Shown here piece after piece: positions 48,145 to 60,560 of a stretch of DNA of 64,000 nt (within the stretch, counting starts at the first letter, position 1; the number at the start of each line of letters is the position of its first letter). The notes beneath the pieces are model-generated. The model saw only the letters and a program-made list of their open reading frames with translations. It was not told the DNA's origin and did no database searches. The position numbers and the translations under genes are program-made. This stretch comes from Channallabes apus (lineage: Eukaryota; Chordata; Actinopteri; Siluriformes; Clariidae): positions 27,793,167 to 27,857,166 of the forward strand of contig CM060125.1 of assembly GCA_030522415.1 (NCBI GenBank). Direction: 5' to 3'.

Positions 48145-49389
48145 ACTGTAAATTCCAATAGCTTTGCTGACTCGCATATAAATAGTAAACTTTACTCAAA
48201 AATTCAAACTATACTTCTTACAAGGTTTTGTTGAGTAACACTTACTTGCAGGGTGAGTAAAACTATTTACTTAATAGTTTTAGTGATGCTTACTTGCAAC
48301 ACATAAGTAGCAACAAATAAAGCAATGCCTTTATTGTACCAGTGAGAGGCAGCAGCGAGCCCAAGAATAATGAAGAAGTAAAAAAAGGGGGGAAGAAGCA
48401 GCAAGAAGCAAGAGAGCATGCGTAGTAGAATTTGTGCGTGCTCAGCTCGTGAACGGGTGAATTGGCGCCAATTTTCTGATGTTGAAAGAATCAGCATGAT
48501 GTTTTTAACATCTCAAGCTTCATTACGGTCCTAAGTTACATGTTAGGTTAAAATGTGTAAGAATAGTGATGATTTGAGTCAGATTTCAATTGTTCCTGAC
48601 AGTGGATATATATTTTCAGTGTTTTATACTGTAGCGTGGGCGGGGCGGCGGCTGACGACCATCATGCTTTGCGAGGTTTTTGCTGTCCGTTCACCCTTTT
48701 CAGAACAGGTGTTTGGGTTAGTGGCTTCGGCCAAGTTGGGTGTTTTAAGATATGTATGTGTGTGACCTGTTGAATGTGCCCCAGTTCATGCTAAGGCTGA
48801 ATTGGATGTCGTTCCAATGCTATACAGTGACTGTGTGGTGAATAGACTTCTCCCAGCCATTGCATTGAGCAGCAATTAAGCTTACTTAGTCTGTAAGTTC
48901 CATTTTCACTGCTAGAAGGGATCTTGGAGATGAGTGAGCTTGGTTGCTGCCCAATGCAATGGCTGGGAGTATTTTATTAGCTCTCAGCATTGTATGGCAT
49001 GAGCATCACCTACACTGAGATAGCATTCACAAACAAAGCTGAAGCCATTAACCCAAACACCTTTCTCCAACAAGGTGGACACATAGAGAACCCCCGCAAG
49101 GCATGATGGTCGTCAGCCTCCACCCCACCCATGCCACACTGTAATAAACAATTGATGCACTTAAGTTATTGGAGTAATGTTTACTTGGTTTTTTTTAAGG
49201 CAATCGGTTTCCTAATATTTTCTTAGTAATGTGAGCACTAATAGAAAGTTAACTCAAATAATGATTTTAAGTCAACAGTACTTAAGCATACTTGATTAAC
49301 AAGTTGTCCCTACAAGTTGGAAATTTTAAGGCAATCGGTTTCCTCACTTTTTAAGTAAAGTAAAGTCAACTTATTACATTTTACAGTGT
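48143..49389. mobile_element. 1.25 kb foldback (long inverted repeat) element
   Basis: The outer ends CACTGTAAATTCCAATAG (left) and TTATTACATTTTACAGTG (right) are inverse. The inner arms pair in order: GCTGACGACCATCATGC at 48650 with GCATGATGGTCGTCAGC at 49101, AGGTGTTTGGGTTAGTGGCTTC with GAAGCCATTAACCCAAACACCT, and CTCCCAGCCATTGCATTGAG with CCCAATGCAATGGCTGGGAG. The loop is near 48890-48935. No transposase is present. Confidence 0.8.
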
Positions 49390-49577
49390 GTCAGAGAGAG
49401 AATATGTACAGTATGTGGAGGTTTTGTCTTACAGTACTAACTTGTTTGTGCATACTATAATACACATGAGACCATGAACTAATTCATTTTGTGATTGTTT
49501 CACAAGATTCAATGGAAACATTAATTGATATAACATGTGCTTTCATTGCTTAATTAACACAATTTGTTATCATTATA

Positions 49578-49953
49578 AGGCGGCACGGTGGTGTAGTGGT
49601 TAGCACTGTCGCCTTGCACCTCCAGGGTCTGGGTTCGATTCCCCGGCCAGGCTCGATTCCCGTCTCTGTGTGCATGGAGTTTGCATGTTCTCCCCGTGCT
49701 TGGTGGGTTTCCTCCGGGTACTCCAGTTTCCTCCCACAGTCCAAAGATATGCAGGTTAGGCTAATTGGCGTTCCTAAATTGCCTGTAGTGTGTGAGTGTG
49801 TGTATGTGTGTGTGCCCTGCGATGGATTGGCACCCTGTCCAGGGTGTACCCCGCCTAGTGCCCGAAGTCTCCTGGGATAGGCTCCAGGTCCCCCGCGACC
49901 CTGAACACAGGATTAAGCGGTATAGAAAATGAATGAATGAATGAATGAATGAA
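49578..49953 (+). mobile_element. V-SINE, full length, with 13-base target duplication
   Basis: The head starts GGCGGCACGGTGGTGTAGTG; the A and B boxes, V-SINE core, L2-like 3' part and GAAT tail are complete. TGTTATCATTATA lies at 49565-49577 and 49954-49966. Confidence 0.95.
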
Positions 49954-49966
49954 TGTTATCATTATA

Positions 49967-50046
49967 CCCAGTCTAGGGTGCACCCCGCCCCGAGAATAAG
50001 CCTCAGGTTTCCCGTGACCCTGGAGCAGATGAGCAGTACAGAGAAT
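49967..50046 (+). mobile_element. 3' fragment of an older V-SINE
   Basis: CCCAGTCTAGGGTGCACCCC, CCCGTGACCCTGGAGC and CAGTACAGAGAATGAG are a decayed SINE 3' end directly beside the younger SINE. Confidence 0.65.
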
Positions 50047-50691
50047 GAGTAAGAGAGCGGGAGAGGTTTTAATTTCATTATGCACATAAATTAAGTAAGT
50101 TCAGCTGATTTTAACCGTGATTCATGATTACTGGAAAAGCTCCTCTCTTTTTTTTTTTTTTTCGTTTTTTTTTTTCTTATAAAAACACATATAACCAGAA
50201 CTCCGATCCGCTTTGGCAAAATAAGAACACAGTTAAAAATGAAAAAAAAAAAAAAACAAATCTGGCAAAGATTTAGCCTTTAGAGCATTGTAGAGTATCT
50301 ACCTTTAGCAACATGATCTCAGTCCTCTAAAGGCGTAGGTGTTAATTTGAGGTCACTGCATGAATAGAAGTGGGAAGGAATGTAATGAAAATAGCCTGGA
50401 GAGATTCACGAGGAATAAATGGAACCATAAATGGGCCGTAGTGGATTTGAAAGAAGGGTCAGCAAATTCAAAGCAGAGTTCAAGAAACAGAATGTTCTAC
50501 AGTCCGAGCACACACTTTTATATTCTTTTGTTTTATTCGTGACTCTGTGTGACTTCAGGAACTACTGTATCACACAAACATGTAGCTGAAAACGAAAATA
50601 TTTACTGCATGTTATAACATCCGTGCATTCTTAATCAAAGCTTTACTTACTGTAGTCTCTGTTTATTAAACTATAAATAAGTAGAATTGCT

Positions 50692-51000
50692 ACGGTGCTC
50701 CAGGGTCCGGGTTTGATTTCCGATTTGTGGTCTGCGTGCATGGAGTTTGCATGTTCTCCCCATGTTTGGTGGGTTTCCTCCTGGAACTCCGGTTTCCTCC
50801 CACAGTCCAAAGACATATACAGATTAGATTAAGTGCCATTCCCCTTGTGTGTGTTTGTATGTGTGCTCTGTGATGGATTGGCACCCTGTCCAGGGTGTAC
50901 CCCACCTCATGCCCTAAGTCTCCAGGTGTAGGCTCCAGGCCCCCCATAGCCCCCCCCCCCCCATGGCTCTGTATACAGGATAAAGCGGTGTAGACGATGT
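50692..51000 (+). mobile_element. Older V-SINE, head truncated
   Basis: It starts within the head at CTCCAGGGTCCGGGTTTGAT and keeps the core TTTCCTCCCACAGTCCAAAG and the 3' part CCACCTCATGCCCTAAG. A C13 run lies in its 3' part. Confidence 0.88.
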
Positions 51001-51316
51001 GTTTACATGTACACATTAAGACTGATATCTATCAAACTTCTCCTACTGAAGGCTTCAAAGTTATGTGAATCAAAATACACTATCTTGAAGTTTTGTATAT
51101 TTAAAGATGGAGGTCCTGCAGATTAACACTGAAGGCATGTTAAAAATTTAATAAAAATCATCATACTCCAAATGCATTTTTATTAGGTTTATCTATATTT
51201 ATTTATTATTATTATCTAGGTTTATTAAGACGCAACACTGAGCCGTCCAATTTCTGTATCACTCATGTTGCATTTTTAAACGATTTGTAGTGCACATATT
51301 AAACAATCCAGCATTG

Positions 51317-51349
<33 letters not shown>

Positions 51350-53071
51350 GACAAGAGGAGTCACAACCATTTGCAAAAAGAGACAGGTAAGAGGAAACAC
51401 AAAACAATAGGACAGAAAACAATCTATAAAAATAAAATGGCTGGGGAGATGTTGGCAACTTAGAGAGAGAGAGAGAGAGAGAGAGAGAGCTGTCTGCTTT
51501 GTGGAGAGAGTAGGGGATTAATTAAAATGCAAATAATGCAATAAAAATGCACGCCGACTCTGTATGCACATTGTATTTGTGTATTTCTCCTAATGTATAA
51601 GCTTCTTGAACACACGATATGTTACAGAACGTACTGTATAGCGTTCTGGTCTGAACCACAGAGTCAGGGTAAATTGAACATCAGGGTTTGGTCTGTCAAA
51701 CAAGAGGAGCCCAGCGTCTCCGGTACGATTCCCAAGCGGACCCGACTACAGGAAGAGCGAACGCAGAGATTAAAGATCCAAAAGGGGCGCAGAGTTGGAG
51801 ATGCAGATGCAGCACTAAGTGCCAGCCTCAGGGGCTTTAAAAAAAAAAAAAAAAAAAACGAGTGCCAGGGCCTTTGATTTTTGCTTAGCGCTAAGTGGCC
51901 AGACCTAGTAATGTATATTTAAAGACTAGCATCTACTTAGAGGTGGAAAACACGTCGAGAAGACTCGTACAGTCCTGGATTTGATGTATTTGTTTGTTCT
52001 TGATGTGCATACCTTCTGTCTTGCATCAGAACTTTCCTCAGTGGGAGATCGTATGAAGGCAGAACGTCTAGCCAAGAGTGAGGAAAGGACTCATAAACAG
52101 ATCGATACTCCTGTATTTCATGGCTTATGGAATTCAAACCTCTCACGTTTGAAGATTAGTTTTTGCCAGAGAGCCGTGATAAAGGTTGCGGCACATCAAG
52201 TGCAATAACTCTTTTTGAGAAGGATTTAAAGGTGCAGTTCGGACCTTTCGGACTTTGTTTCAAGACCTTATAATCAGAATAATGAAATAACTGAACACTT
52301 GAAAATTTTGCCATAAATAGTCTTCACCCCAACCGAAAAAGGGACCCCATTTCCTAAAAGTCACGTTAGAACTCAAACTGCGATATGTATGATTAATAGG
52401 AAAGGTTTATGATCTCTGAGTAGAAAAAAAATAATTATACAAAATCTCTACGAATCATAATTTCCATTCAAAAAGTTACAAATAATTTGGTTTAATTATT
52501 TTGTTTAAAAGATTCATGTATAAAAATGAGAGAAGTGACATTTTCCTGACTTTTCAAAAAAACACTCATGATTGCCACTTAAAAGATTAAAGGCTACAGT
52601 CATGTTACCAGCTAGAAGCGATTCAAATCCCTGACACAGATCAGATTTTTATTTGTTATCTGAACGCAGATTGGATCTCAATCACGTTCGTATGTGGTCT
52701 TAGATGACCGAATAAGAACGGGCAGATCTTAATCCATCTGACTTTTTGCCTCTGTTCATGTGTGACATCATCATTTGCCTCTGCGCATGGCTGATGTCAT
52801 CAGTCAGCACCGGCGGCGCGTGGATTTCATAGCAGGGATAGAATAACAGCAGCGTTCTGGCTTTCTTCCTTCTACTGACTGTATACCATCCTCCAGAGAA
52901 AAATCCCAAACGTAGATTTTATTTATTTATTATTGATAATCTTGTTTTTAAGGTCAATGACTGTGTATTTGAGGAAAAAATGTAATTTGATTTGAATTCC
53001 GTAGTTTGAAATAAATGATTAGTTGCATAAATACGATGTACAGTATCTTAACACAGATGATGTGAACACAA
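51001..53071. other. Stretch without recognised gene
   Basis: Contains (AAT)n at 51317-51347, (GA)n at 51462-51489 and an A-run at 51840-51858. Open frames have no family resemblance. Confidence 0.5.
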
Positions 53072-54376
53072 TAGGGCTGCACGATATTAGGAAAATATGC
53101 GATATGTGATATTGTTGTTGAATATTGCGATAACGATATTTCTTGCGATATAACATTTCCCTAGAGAAATGCATTTTTTATTATTATTATTATTGCCTAT
53201 TTTTTTATTATTTATTTATATGTAATGATGATACTAAAATAAACAGGTAATAGATATTCGTCTGATGTAATTAAATCTAATTCAGGCTAAAAAGAAACTA
53301 TATGTCAAGGAAGTTTAGACTTCAAAACACTATGAATGACTTAAAACCCTCAGCAGATATTCTGACTTCTGGTTTGCTGTTACTATAAACTTGCCAACAC
53401 AATATGAATTACTTTCAAACATGACTTTTTATTTACATGTAACCATACACTCATCAATAGTGTCTTAAAACAAGAGCATCTTTTAAACTAAATATTCTCT
53501 TTGGCTTGCCTGTTTTTTTAGTTTTTTTGTATTATTAAACAAAAATTTAATAAAAAAATACTATTTGTCTCTCACACACACACACACACTCGCTCCGCGA
53601 CCGGCACTAGGACCCGGAAGTAATGCGGGCGCGAACCCGGAAGTATAAGAGGAGTAAACAAACCACCGCATAGAGCTTAGTTACTGAGTTCACGCATGTC
53701 GGTTCAGATTGTTTACTTTCTGATTCGAGTGTGTGTTTATAGGACGCGGGTTAAATGTGTGTTTTTCCCTTGCTCCCCTTCTGTGAGAGTCCATAAACTA
53801 ATTCGCGTGGTTATCCTGCCTACTCGCTTGCTTCCGCGTTTGGGTTTACCGTCCACGCTACAAAGGGCTAACGGCTAATCGAAATCTAAAAAAGTCTTCT
53901 GATCGTCCGGGGTTAGTTCGCGACAGAATTAAGTATAAAGATATAAATTATATATATATAGAAGAAGAAGAAGAAGAATATTCAATTATTGTCACATGTA
54001 CTTTTTACAGCACAGCGAAATTTCTTCTTCGCATATCCCAATTAGGAAACTGGGGTCAGAGCGCAGGGTCAGCCAGCTTACAGCGCCCCTGGAGCAGATA
54101 GGGTTAAGGGCCTTGCTCAAGGGCTCAACAGTGGCAACTTGCCGATGCTGGGGTTCGAACCCCCGACCTTCCGATCAGTAACCCAGAAACCCACAGCCTT
54201 AACCGATTGAGCTGCATATAAGTGGGAATAAACATAGTAAGGGTCCATCTGATTGGTCAAATTTTGACACACAAATGCTTGGCACATAAAGTATTTATCG
54301 CAACTCTTTGCGATAGGGTTATCGCGCATGCCATTATCGCGATAACGATATTTTTTCGATATATCGTGCAGCCCTA
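53072..54376 (+). mobile_element. hAT-type element with an internal SINE
   Basis: Inverted ends TAGGGCTGCACGATAT at 53072 and ATATCGTGCAGCCCTA ending at 54376; subterminal GCGATAACGATATTT occurs at both ends. The flanking 8-mers GAACACAA and GAACGCAT are similar and fit a decayed 8-base target duplication. No transposase is seen. The GC-rich interior 53600-53880 is unassigned. Confidence 0.85.
53961..54216 (-). mobile_element. tRNA-type SINE (family B) nested in the hAT element
   Basis: Read on the minus strand it has a tRNA-like head (GCTCAATCGGTTAAGGC A box, GGGTTCGAACCCC B box at 54151), a body ending CGAAATTTCGCTGTGC-type sequence, and a TTCTTCTTCTTC tail at 53961. Confidence 0.88.
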
Positions 54377-55167
54377 GAACGCATGCATATTTAGGAAGAC
54401 GGAGGGAGATGAACTTGCTTGTAATTGAACGTGAACCGTCGTTACGTACAAGTCTGATCTGACCCTCAGATGTAAAGTGAACATTGTGGCGTGTAATGTG
54501 ACCACAGCCATACAGTAGTTTCACTGGAAACAAAAATATTTTTAGAAGATTTACAAGACTGAGTGTGTGTATAGTTCACTAAATCAGAATACAGCTTATG
54601 TTTCCTCCAGTATAGCACACAATACACTCTGACTTTATGATCACTGTTTTTTTTTCTAAAGGATGCAATTTATTTATGATTAATAGCCTCTTATGTTCAC
54701 ATGGTGCACATTTAAACAGTGATTTCATGTTTTTCCTTTTTTTTTTTTTTTGGTAAAGGTTACAACTCATTTTCCCAGGGTAAAAAATTCTCCTAACTTG
54801 TATGTTTTTCTTTTATCCTATACTAATATTTTTCTAACAGTGATTCCTATCTAATGTGTTCTTTGAGTCCAATCTCATTACTGAATCACTAACAAGATCC
54901 TTAACAACAGACTTTGTTCATTTTATTTTTCCTTTAATTTGTCACACATCTATATGGAATCTCTTTTTTTTCTAATTAGCCATTTCAAATCACTTAATGG
55001 TCTTTATTAATCAAATCGATCAGCTTGTGTTAGTAGAGCGGCTCGATTAGTTTGGTGAAGCTCAATGCTTGTTGTCCTCCTGAGGCAGAGATGTGTGAGT
55101 AGTGTGAGAAGGGTGTGTGTTTAGAGCTTTAAGGAAGCGTTAAGTGTTTTTAAAGGGGATGTAGGGT

Positions 55168-55202
<35 letters not shown>

Positions 55203-55437
55203 CTCATTCCGCAGTGTTAAAACCATGGCTCTGGAGAGCTTTGTGGTCATGTTTGAGCTAATACCTGTAGTATTAAGGGGGTTAGAGGTCAGACAAGCAC
55301 ATGTTAAAGGGGAAACAAACAAAGTTTCGCTTTACTATCTGCCATTCTCTCTATATAGAAGTAGATTTGTGTGTTTTTTAGGTCCATAATTTAATAAAAA
55401 AAAATTCTAATATTTGATGACAATTATTTCACATATA
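54377..55437. other. Stretch without recognised gene
   Basis: Has (GT)n at 55171-55200 and a T-run at 54737-54751. Nothing else is supported. Confidence 0.5.
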
Positions 55438-55896
55438 CAGGTCCTTCTCAAAAAATTAGCATATTGTGATGAAGTTCATTATTTTCTGTAATTTACTGAT
55501 AAACATTAGACTTTCATATATTTTAGATTCATTACACACAACTGAAGTAGTTCAAGCCTTTAATTGTTTTAATATTGATGATTGTGGCATACAGCTCATG
55601 AAAACCACATCTCAAAAAATTAGCATATCATGAAAAGGTTCTCTAACCGAGCTATTAACCTAATCATCTGAATCAACTAATTATCACAATATGCTAATTA
55701 ATTTTTTGGCGTTTTTTTGGATTTTGGGTTTTCATGAGCTGTATGCCACAATCATCAATATTAAAACAATAAAAGGCTTGAACTACTTCAGTTTGTGTGT
55801 AATGAATCTAAAATATATGAAAGTCTAATGTTTATCAGTACATTACAGAAAATAATGAACTTTATCACAATATGCAAATTTTTTGAGAAGGACCTG
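55438..55896. mobile_element. 459-base Tc1-family MITE
   Basis: Flanked by TA on both sides. The inverted ends CAGGTCCTTCTCAAAAAATT and AATTTTTTGAGAAGGACCTG extend through arms of about 170 bases. The motif CTCAAAAAATTAGCATAT recurs inside the left arm, an IR/DR-like layout. There is no coding sequence. Confidence 0.95.
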
Positions 55897-57400
55897 TATA
55901 TTTGATTTAATTGAATAACTGATTTTGTAAAAATATTTAAATAACTATAAAAAAAACTTTATAGAGAAGTGTTATTATTATGTGAATCAAATATATAGAT
56001 ATTTTCTGCAATATAAAAATATATAGATTTAACTCTATTCTTAAAAATATCCTTTTAAAGATTACAATTATTACAATGAATGAATACAAAAAAAAAAAAG
56101 TTAAAGTAGTTTCTGGTTTGTTTAGTTTTAGAATATTTCTAATATTTACTGATAATTATTTCCCATGAAACAGTATACACGTGTATTAAAAATTTATGTA
56201 ATTAGATTTCTTACTAATTATTTAAATAAATATAAACATAACTTGTATAGAAGTTATTCATATAATGTAATAATTTTTAAAAACAAATGTATACAGAGAT
56301 ATAACTATATAGAAAGCCAGAAATAAAAAAGACATTCTTAAAAATATTAATTTAAAGATTTTAATTAAAAAGTAGCATTAATAACATCTTTATTAATTCA
56401 TTAATTTTTATTTTACTTGTTTTCAATTTAATAATCATTATGTATATATTTTATATTATATGTAAGATATTTATTATGAAAAGTATTTATATATTAAAGT
56501 ATATATAATTATTATATATACTGTAGCATTTATTATAATTGAATAACTGATTTGAAATTTTTTTTAAATAAATATTTAAAAAACTCATATAGAAGTGTAT
56601 GAGTACAGTATATGGAGATATAAATATAGAAATGCCAATAGATCCCTGTTTAGTTTTAATCCTTTTAAATCAGACTTTGGACTAATTTTCATATATTACT
56701 GATGAACCTAACATACGGATATGTATTATGTACATGTAAGTGCATCTATAATTTCTGGATATATATCATATAACCTTGAATATGTTTTATAGAAACTTTC
56801 CTGCGGCATGTATTTGTTATTAAACTGCTTTCACCTTCTTTACTGGAAATCCACTGAGCCTCATTCGTTGGTGATTTACAGAGAACCGAAAGCATAAATC
56901 CGAGCATAAGTGGCAGACACGAGCAAAAACAAAGTAATAAAAAGAAATAAATAAAGGTGTAAAGGCAAGCTCAGGACAGCTCTCTTTTGATTAGCGAGCT
57001 TGCTGTGATAGGAGCGGCTTTGCAGAAGTTCTCAAAGAAAGATTACAAGTTCTGCCATCCTTCCACAGCAACTCTGACTTCCTACATGCGTACACCGAAC
57101 ACATCAAATATGAGCCGATGAAGGCTTTCAGTCATCCGGGGCCCGCTGAGGTCTAGCCGAGAGCCAAGATTGACCGGTCAGTTTCGAAGATGTTTCTCCA
57201 GTTATCTAGGAGAAAAAAACTTTATAACTCTGTCTTCGATTTGTCTTTCTGCCAAAGATTTATGCTAAATAAAATGTTTCTTTATTTTGTTTAAGACTTC
57301 ACATAAACTCGGAGTCATGCCACATGATGAAGGTCTCACATGCCATTGTCTCTGCCATTGTGGGGTGTATTAGTGTATTAGGGACGGACAAGAGGGTGAG
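55897..57400. other. Very AT-rich stretch, then a GC-balanced block
   Basis: 55900-56780 is extremely AT-rich. 56990-57200 is GC-balanced with no coding match (GCGGCTTTGCAGAAGTTCTC, GGGGCCCGCTGAGGTC) and may be conserved noncoding sequence. Confidence 0.4.
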
Positions 57401-57913
57401 TACAGAAACCTGGTCAAGGACACTGTGGCGTGGTGCAATAGAACCCAGCTACAACTAAGCATCATTAAGACCAAGGAGATGGTTATTGACTTTCATTGGT
57501 CCGGGTCTCCTCTACTACCTGTCTCCATCAAGGGAGTGGATGTTGAGAGGGTCAGGTCTTACAGATACCTGGGGCTACAGCTGGGTGACAAACTGGACTG
57601 GTCAGTGAACACTGACTATCTGTACAATAAAGGTCAAGTTTGGTGGTTTGGTCCCCCAGGTAGTCTCAAAAACAGGGATGCCACGCGTTTGGTCAGGAGA
57701 GCTGGTTCGGTGGTTGGTCTGGAGCTGGACTCTCTCGAGGAAGTGATAGAGTACAGGACACTTAACAAAATGCTGTCCATCATGGTCAACACCGCCCACC
57801 CACTTCACACAGTTTTTTTCAAAGCTGATCAACAGACAGACTTAGAAAATCCGTTGTCCCCAGAGCCATTCAGCTGTTCAACACCTCATTGTGGACTGGG
57901 AGATCTGTGCTAG
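57401..57913 (+). pseudogene. Non-LTR retrotransposon reverse transcriptase, C-terminal fragment
   Basis: One open frame keeps the RT thumb-region motifs YRNLVKDTVAWCNRTQLQLS, TKEMVIDFHWSG, SYRYLGLQLGDKLDWSVNTD and, after an internal deletion near 57631, TRLVRRAGSVVGLELDSLEE and LNKMLSIMVNTAHPLHTVFF. This is the end of a fish CR1/L2/Rex1-like LINE ORF2. The catalytic FADD box and endonuclease are missing. The family call is by motif memory; the exact clade is uncertain. Confidence 0.85.
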
Positions 57914-58253
57914 GCTAGTCTGCTATTTCCATCATGGTGTTACACGCATACTGTATCTCTATCTGTTAGCTGAAGGGTCTGCTCAGTTACTCCAACTACT
58001 GCATACTTTCACACTAATATTTGCACAATTGCTTAGGTTTTTGCTCAATTAATACTGTTTGCACTGTTGTCACTTTGCCATTTTCATAAAAATTGCACAT
58101 CATGACTGAACTGCAGTTAACCTTTTTTACTTTTAACTATTGATTTTAGATTTATATGCTTTACTTATACAGTATACTGTACTCCTAATATATCTTGCGG
58201 TGTTTGTTGTTAGATTTTCATTGCTCTAGTAACTTCTGACTATATGTAAGATA
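57914..58253. other. Possible LINE 3' region and spacer
   Basis: This could be the 3' untranslated part of the LINE fragment. No other feature. Confidence 0.3.
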
Positions 58254-59004
58254 CAGAGGTGTCAAGTAACGAAGTACAAATACTTCGTTACCTTACTTAA
58301 GTAGAAATTTTGGGTATCTATACTTTACTGGAGTAATTATTTTTCAGCCGACTTTTTACTTCTACTCATTACATTTTCGCGAGATTATCTGTACTTTCTA
58401 CTCCTTACATTTAAAAAATCGCCTCGTTACTCCTATTTTATTTCAGCATGTCATTTAAAAAAACAATAATAATAAAAATCGCGCTATCTTGTGATTGTGG
58501 TTGGATGAGTATAAACATACCATTCCGACACCCTATTGGTTGGTACGTGATCCATCGCACCTGCACATGACGTCACGTCACACACTCCAGCAAGGACGTT
58601 TGAATAAAATAGCATTTTCGGTTGATTACGTTGTGATAAGTAGACGAAGATGTCCATGATAGAGACTCAAGATTCGAGCGAAATGTCACAACAAAGCACC
58701 AGCGAGGAAGGAAACAGCACCAGGAAGGTAACAGGAATTTTCTTGTATGTGTTGCTTTTTTTGTTGTGTTAGTGCAGTATATACAGTAGGCCTGTGGCAC
58801 AGCCTAAGCTTTTATCCTTAATGCTTTTTCCCCCCTCACGCTACTTTTACTTTTATACTTTAAGTAGTTTTGAAACCAGTACTTTTACACTTTTACTTGA
58901 GTAAAAAGCTTGAGTTGATACTTCAACTTCTAAAGAAGTCTTTTTAAACCCTAGTATCTATACTTCTACTCAAGTAATGAATGTGAATACTTTTGACACC
59001 ACTG
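58254..59004 (+). mobile_element. Non-autonomous hAT element with perfect 8-base target duplications
   Basis: Inverted ends CAGAGGTGTCAAGTA and TACTTTTGACACCACTG; GTAAGATA lies at 58246-58253 and 59005-59012. Subterminal regions are rich in TACTTAAGTA-type words. It contains a small open segment at 58650-58727 and no transposase core. Confidence 0.95.
58650..58727 (+). other. Exon-like segment in the hAT element
   Basis: ATG followed by 25 codons, rich in Ser, Gln and Glu (MSMIETQDSSEMSQQS), ends at AAG|GTAACAGG, a plausible splice donor. It may be a leftover first exon of the parental transposase. This is inference. Confidence 0.35.
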
Positions 59005-60560
59005 GTAAGATATACAGTGTGCAATCTACAGTACAACCTGTCTTTGTGTTACCTCTATCTCTATCTTGCTTAACATTCTGTGAAATTACAATAAGCAGCA
59101 ATATTTAACACTGTACGCAGTCAAAAATGAATTTACAGGGGGCCTTATTATCCTAGATTTACTGTTTAGTCATACTGTACAGTGTGTGTGCTGCTTTTCA
59201 TCCTTTTTTCTTTATTTTTGTATTGGCCGAAACGATCGGGTTGCTAATATTTACTTATTGAACGGATTATCAAAGGTAAAAGTCTTACACACCCCTCTCC
59301 TTCTAACTGGAAATTCGTCTGGATCAGATCGATCCATTCCAGCCGTGCTCTTTACATGATGCATTTAAAGAACATATTTATTCCAACAAGAGAGAAATGA
59401 TCAGATCAAGTGGTTACATGGCTAATGTTTAACTACTTAACGGATTGTAAAAGTTTAACATCAGCCCTCTTATTCTGATCAGACCGGATTGGCTCAGAGT
59501 GTTTCGACCAAGGTGATGCATTTTAATTCCGATTGGCCGATTGTTCCCATTATTTGCGGAATATTATGGTCCATGTGAAAAAAAAAAAATAAAAAAAAAA
59601 AAAGCTAGTGTCATGTGACATATATCTTATTTATATTAAATGTTCAACCAGACATTGTTTTTGCTTTAACAGCATACCTTCCATACATGTTAATATCGTC
59701 CCCCCGCACGGTTTTCGTCTAACCAGCTGAAGCGAACACATCGCTAACATCATCTCCGCATTAAAGCACTAAGCCGACGATTTCCTGCTTTAGACATGAT
59801 GGACTGCAGAGCACCTGAGTGCCGTTGAGCAAATCAGATTTCTCCCAGATTAAATCAGATCAGCCGGTTTTACAGCGACAAGAAGCGTATACCTTTTTAT
59901 TAGATGAGGAAAAGCGTCTGTTCAGCGCTGTGCAGATGTAAATGTGTGAACCCCAGCAGGTGGCTTTGTATACATTATAGATTTAGTTCTGTTTGAAATA
60001 CAATGTGTGCTGATGGAGTGAACAGAGCATGTAAAAAGCCTATTAGTCAGTCCGTGACACCGCCGTAGCACGGACGTGTTTGGAGAAGCGGATGCTGCGC
60101 AGTGCAGTTCCAGGTCTGTCTACAAGTTCAGCAGGATACGAGGTCAAAGGGCATGACCCCACCTAACCCACCACAGAGATAGCATGACCTTGGAGTGAGA
60201 GAGGGATTATATCCAGATGTCACGCATTCTTTTGTCTGATTTGTCGGAAATAATGAGTTCCATCTTTTCCCTCAAAGGTCAGGTGGTGCAACTTTTGGAG
60301 ACTTGGAGAATTTCTTAACAGGGAATGTTTATAGCTGCTGAGGCTGGGTTTTATGACTTTCATCAAGCTACACCTTCTATTGACATTATATATTTTTGCA
60401 ATTTTAAAGAAAATGAATAAATGGCAATAGCATGACCACTAGCTATTATTTTTACTGCTTCCGTTCAGCAGTTATGAGTAAGTCTACAACTAAGGCACTG
60501 TTGCTTATCCACTGATTTCGAAATATGTAATATATTATTAAATGCTAAAATGTTTGTACC
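59005..60560. other. Stretch without recognised gene
   Basis: A-runs are at 59577-59604. 59690-59960 and 60040-60350 are GC-balanced. The latter has AGGTCAAAGGGCA at 60141, a DR1-type nuclear receptor half-site pair. Confidence 0.4.

Noticed and set aside
49578..49700. A tRNA gene at the SINE head
   Set aside because: The A and B boxes are present, but the sequence continues as a SINE with tail and target duplications, and the same head occurs at several loci.
51593..51877. 94-codon open frame rich in Lys, Arg and Gln
   Set aside because: It ends in a poly-A run, has no recognisable family and no splice-supported context.
54117..54533. 138-codon minus-strand open frame
   Set aside because: It spans the head of a SINE and the end of a hAT element.
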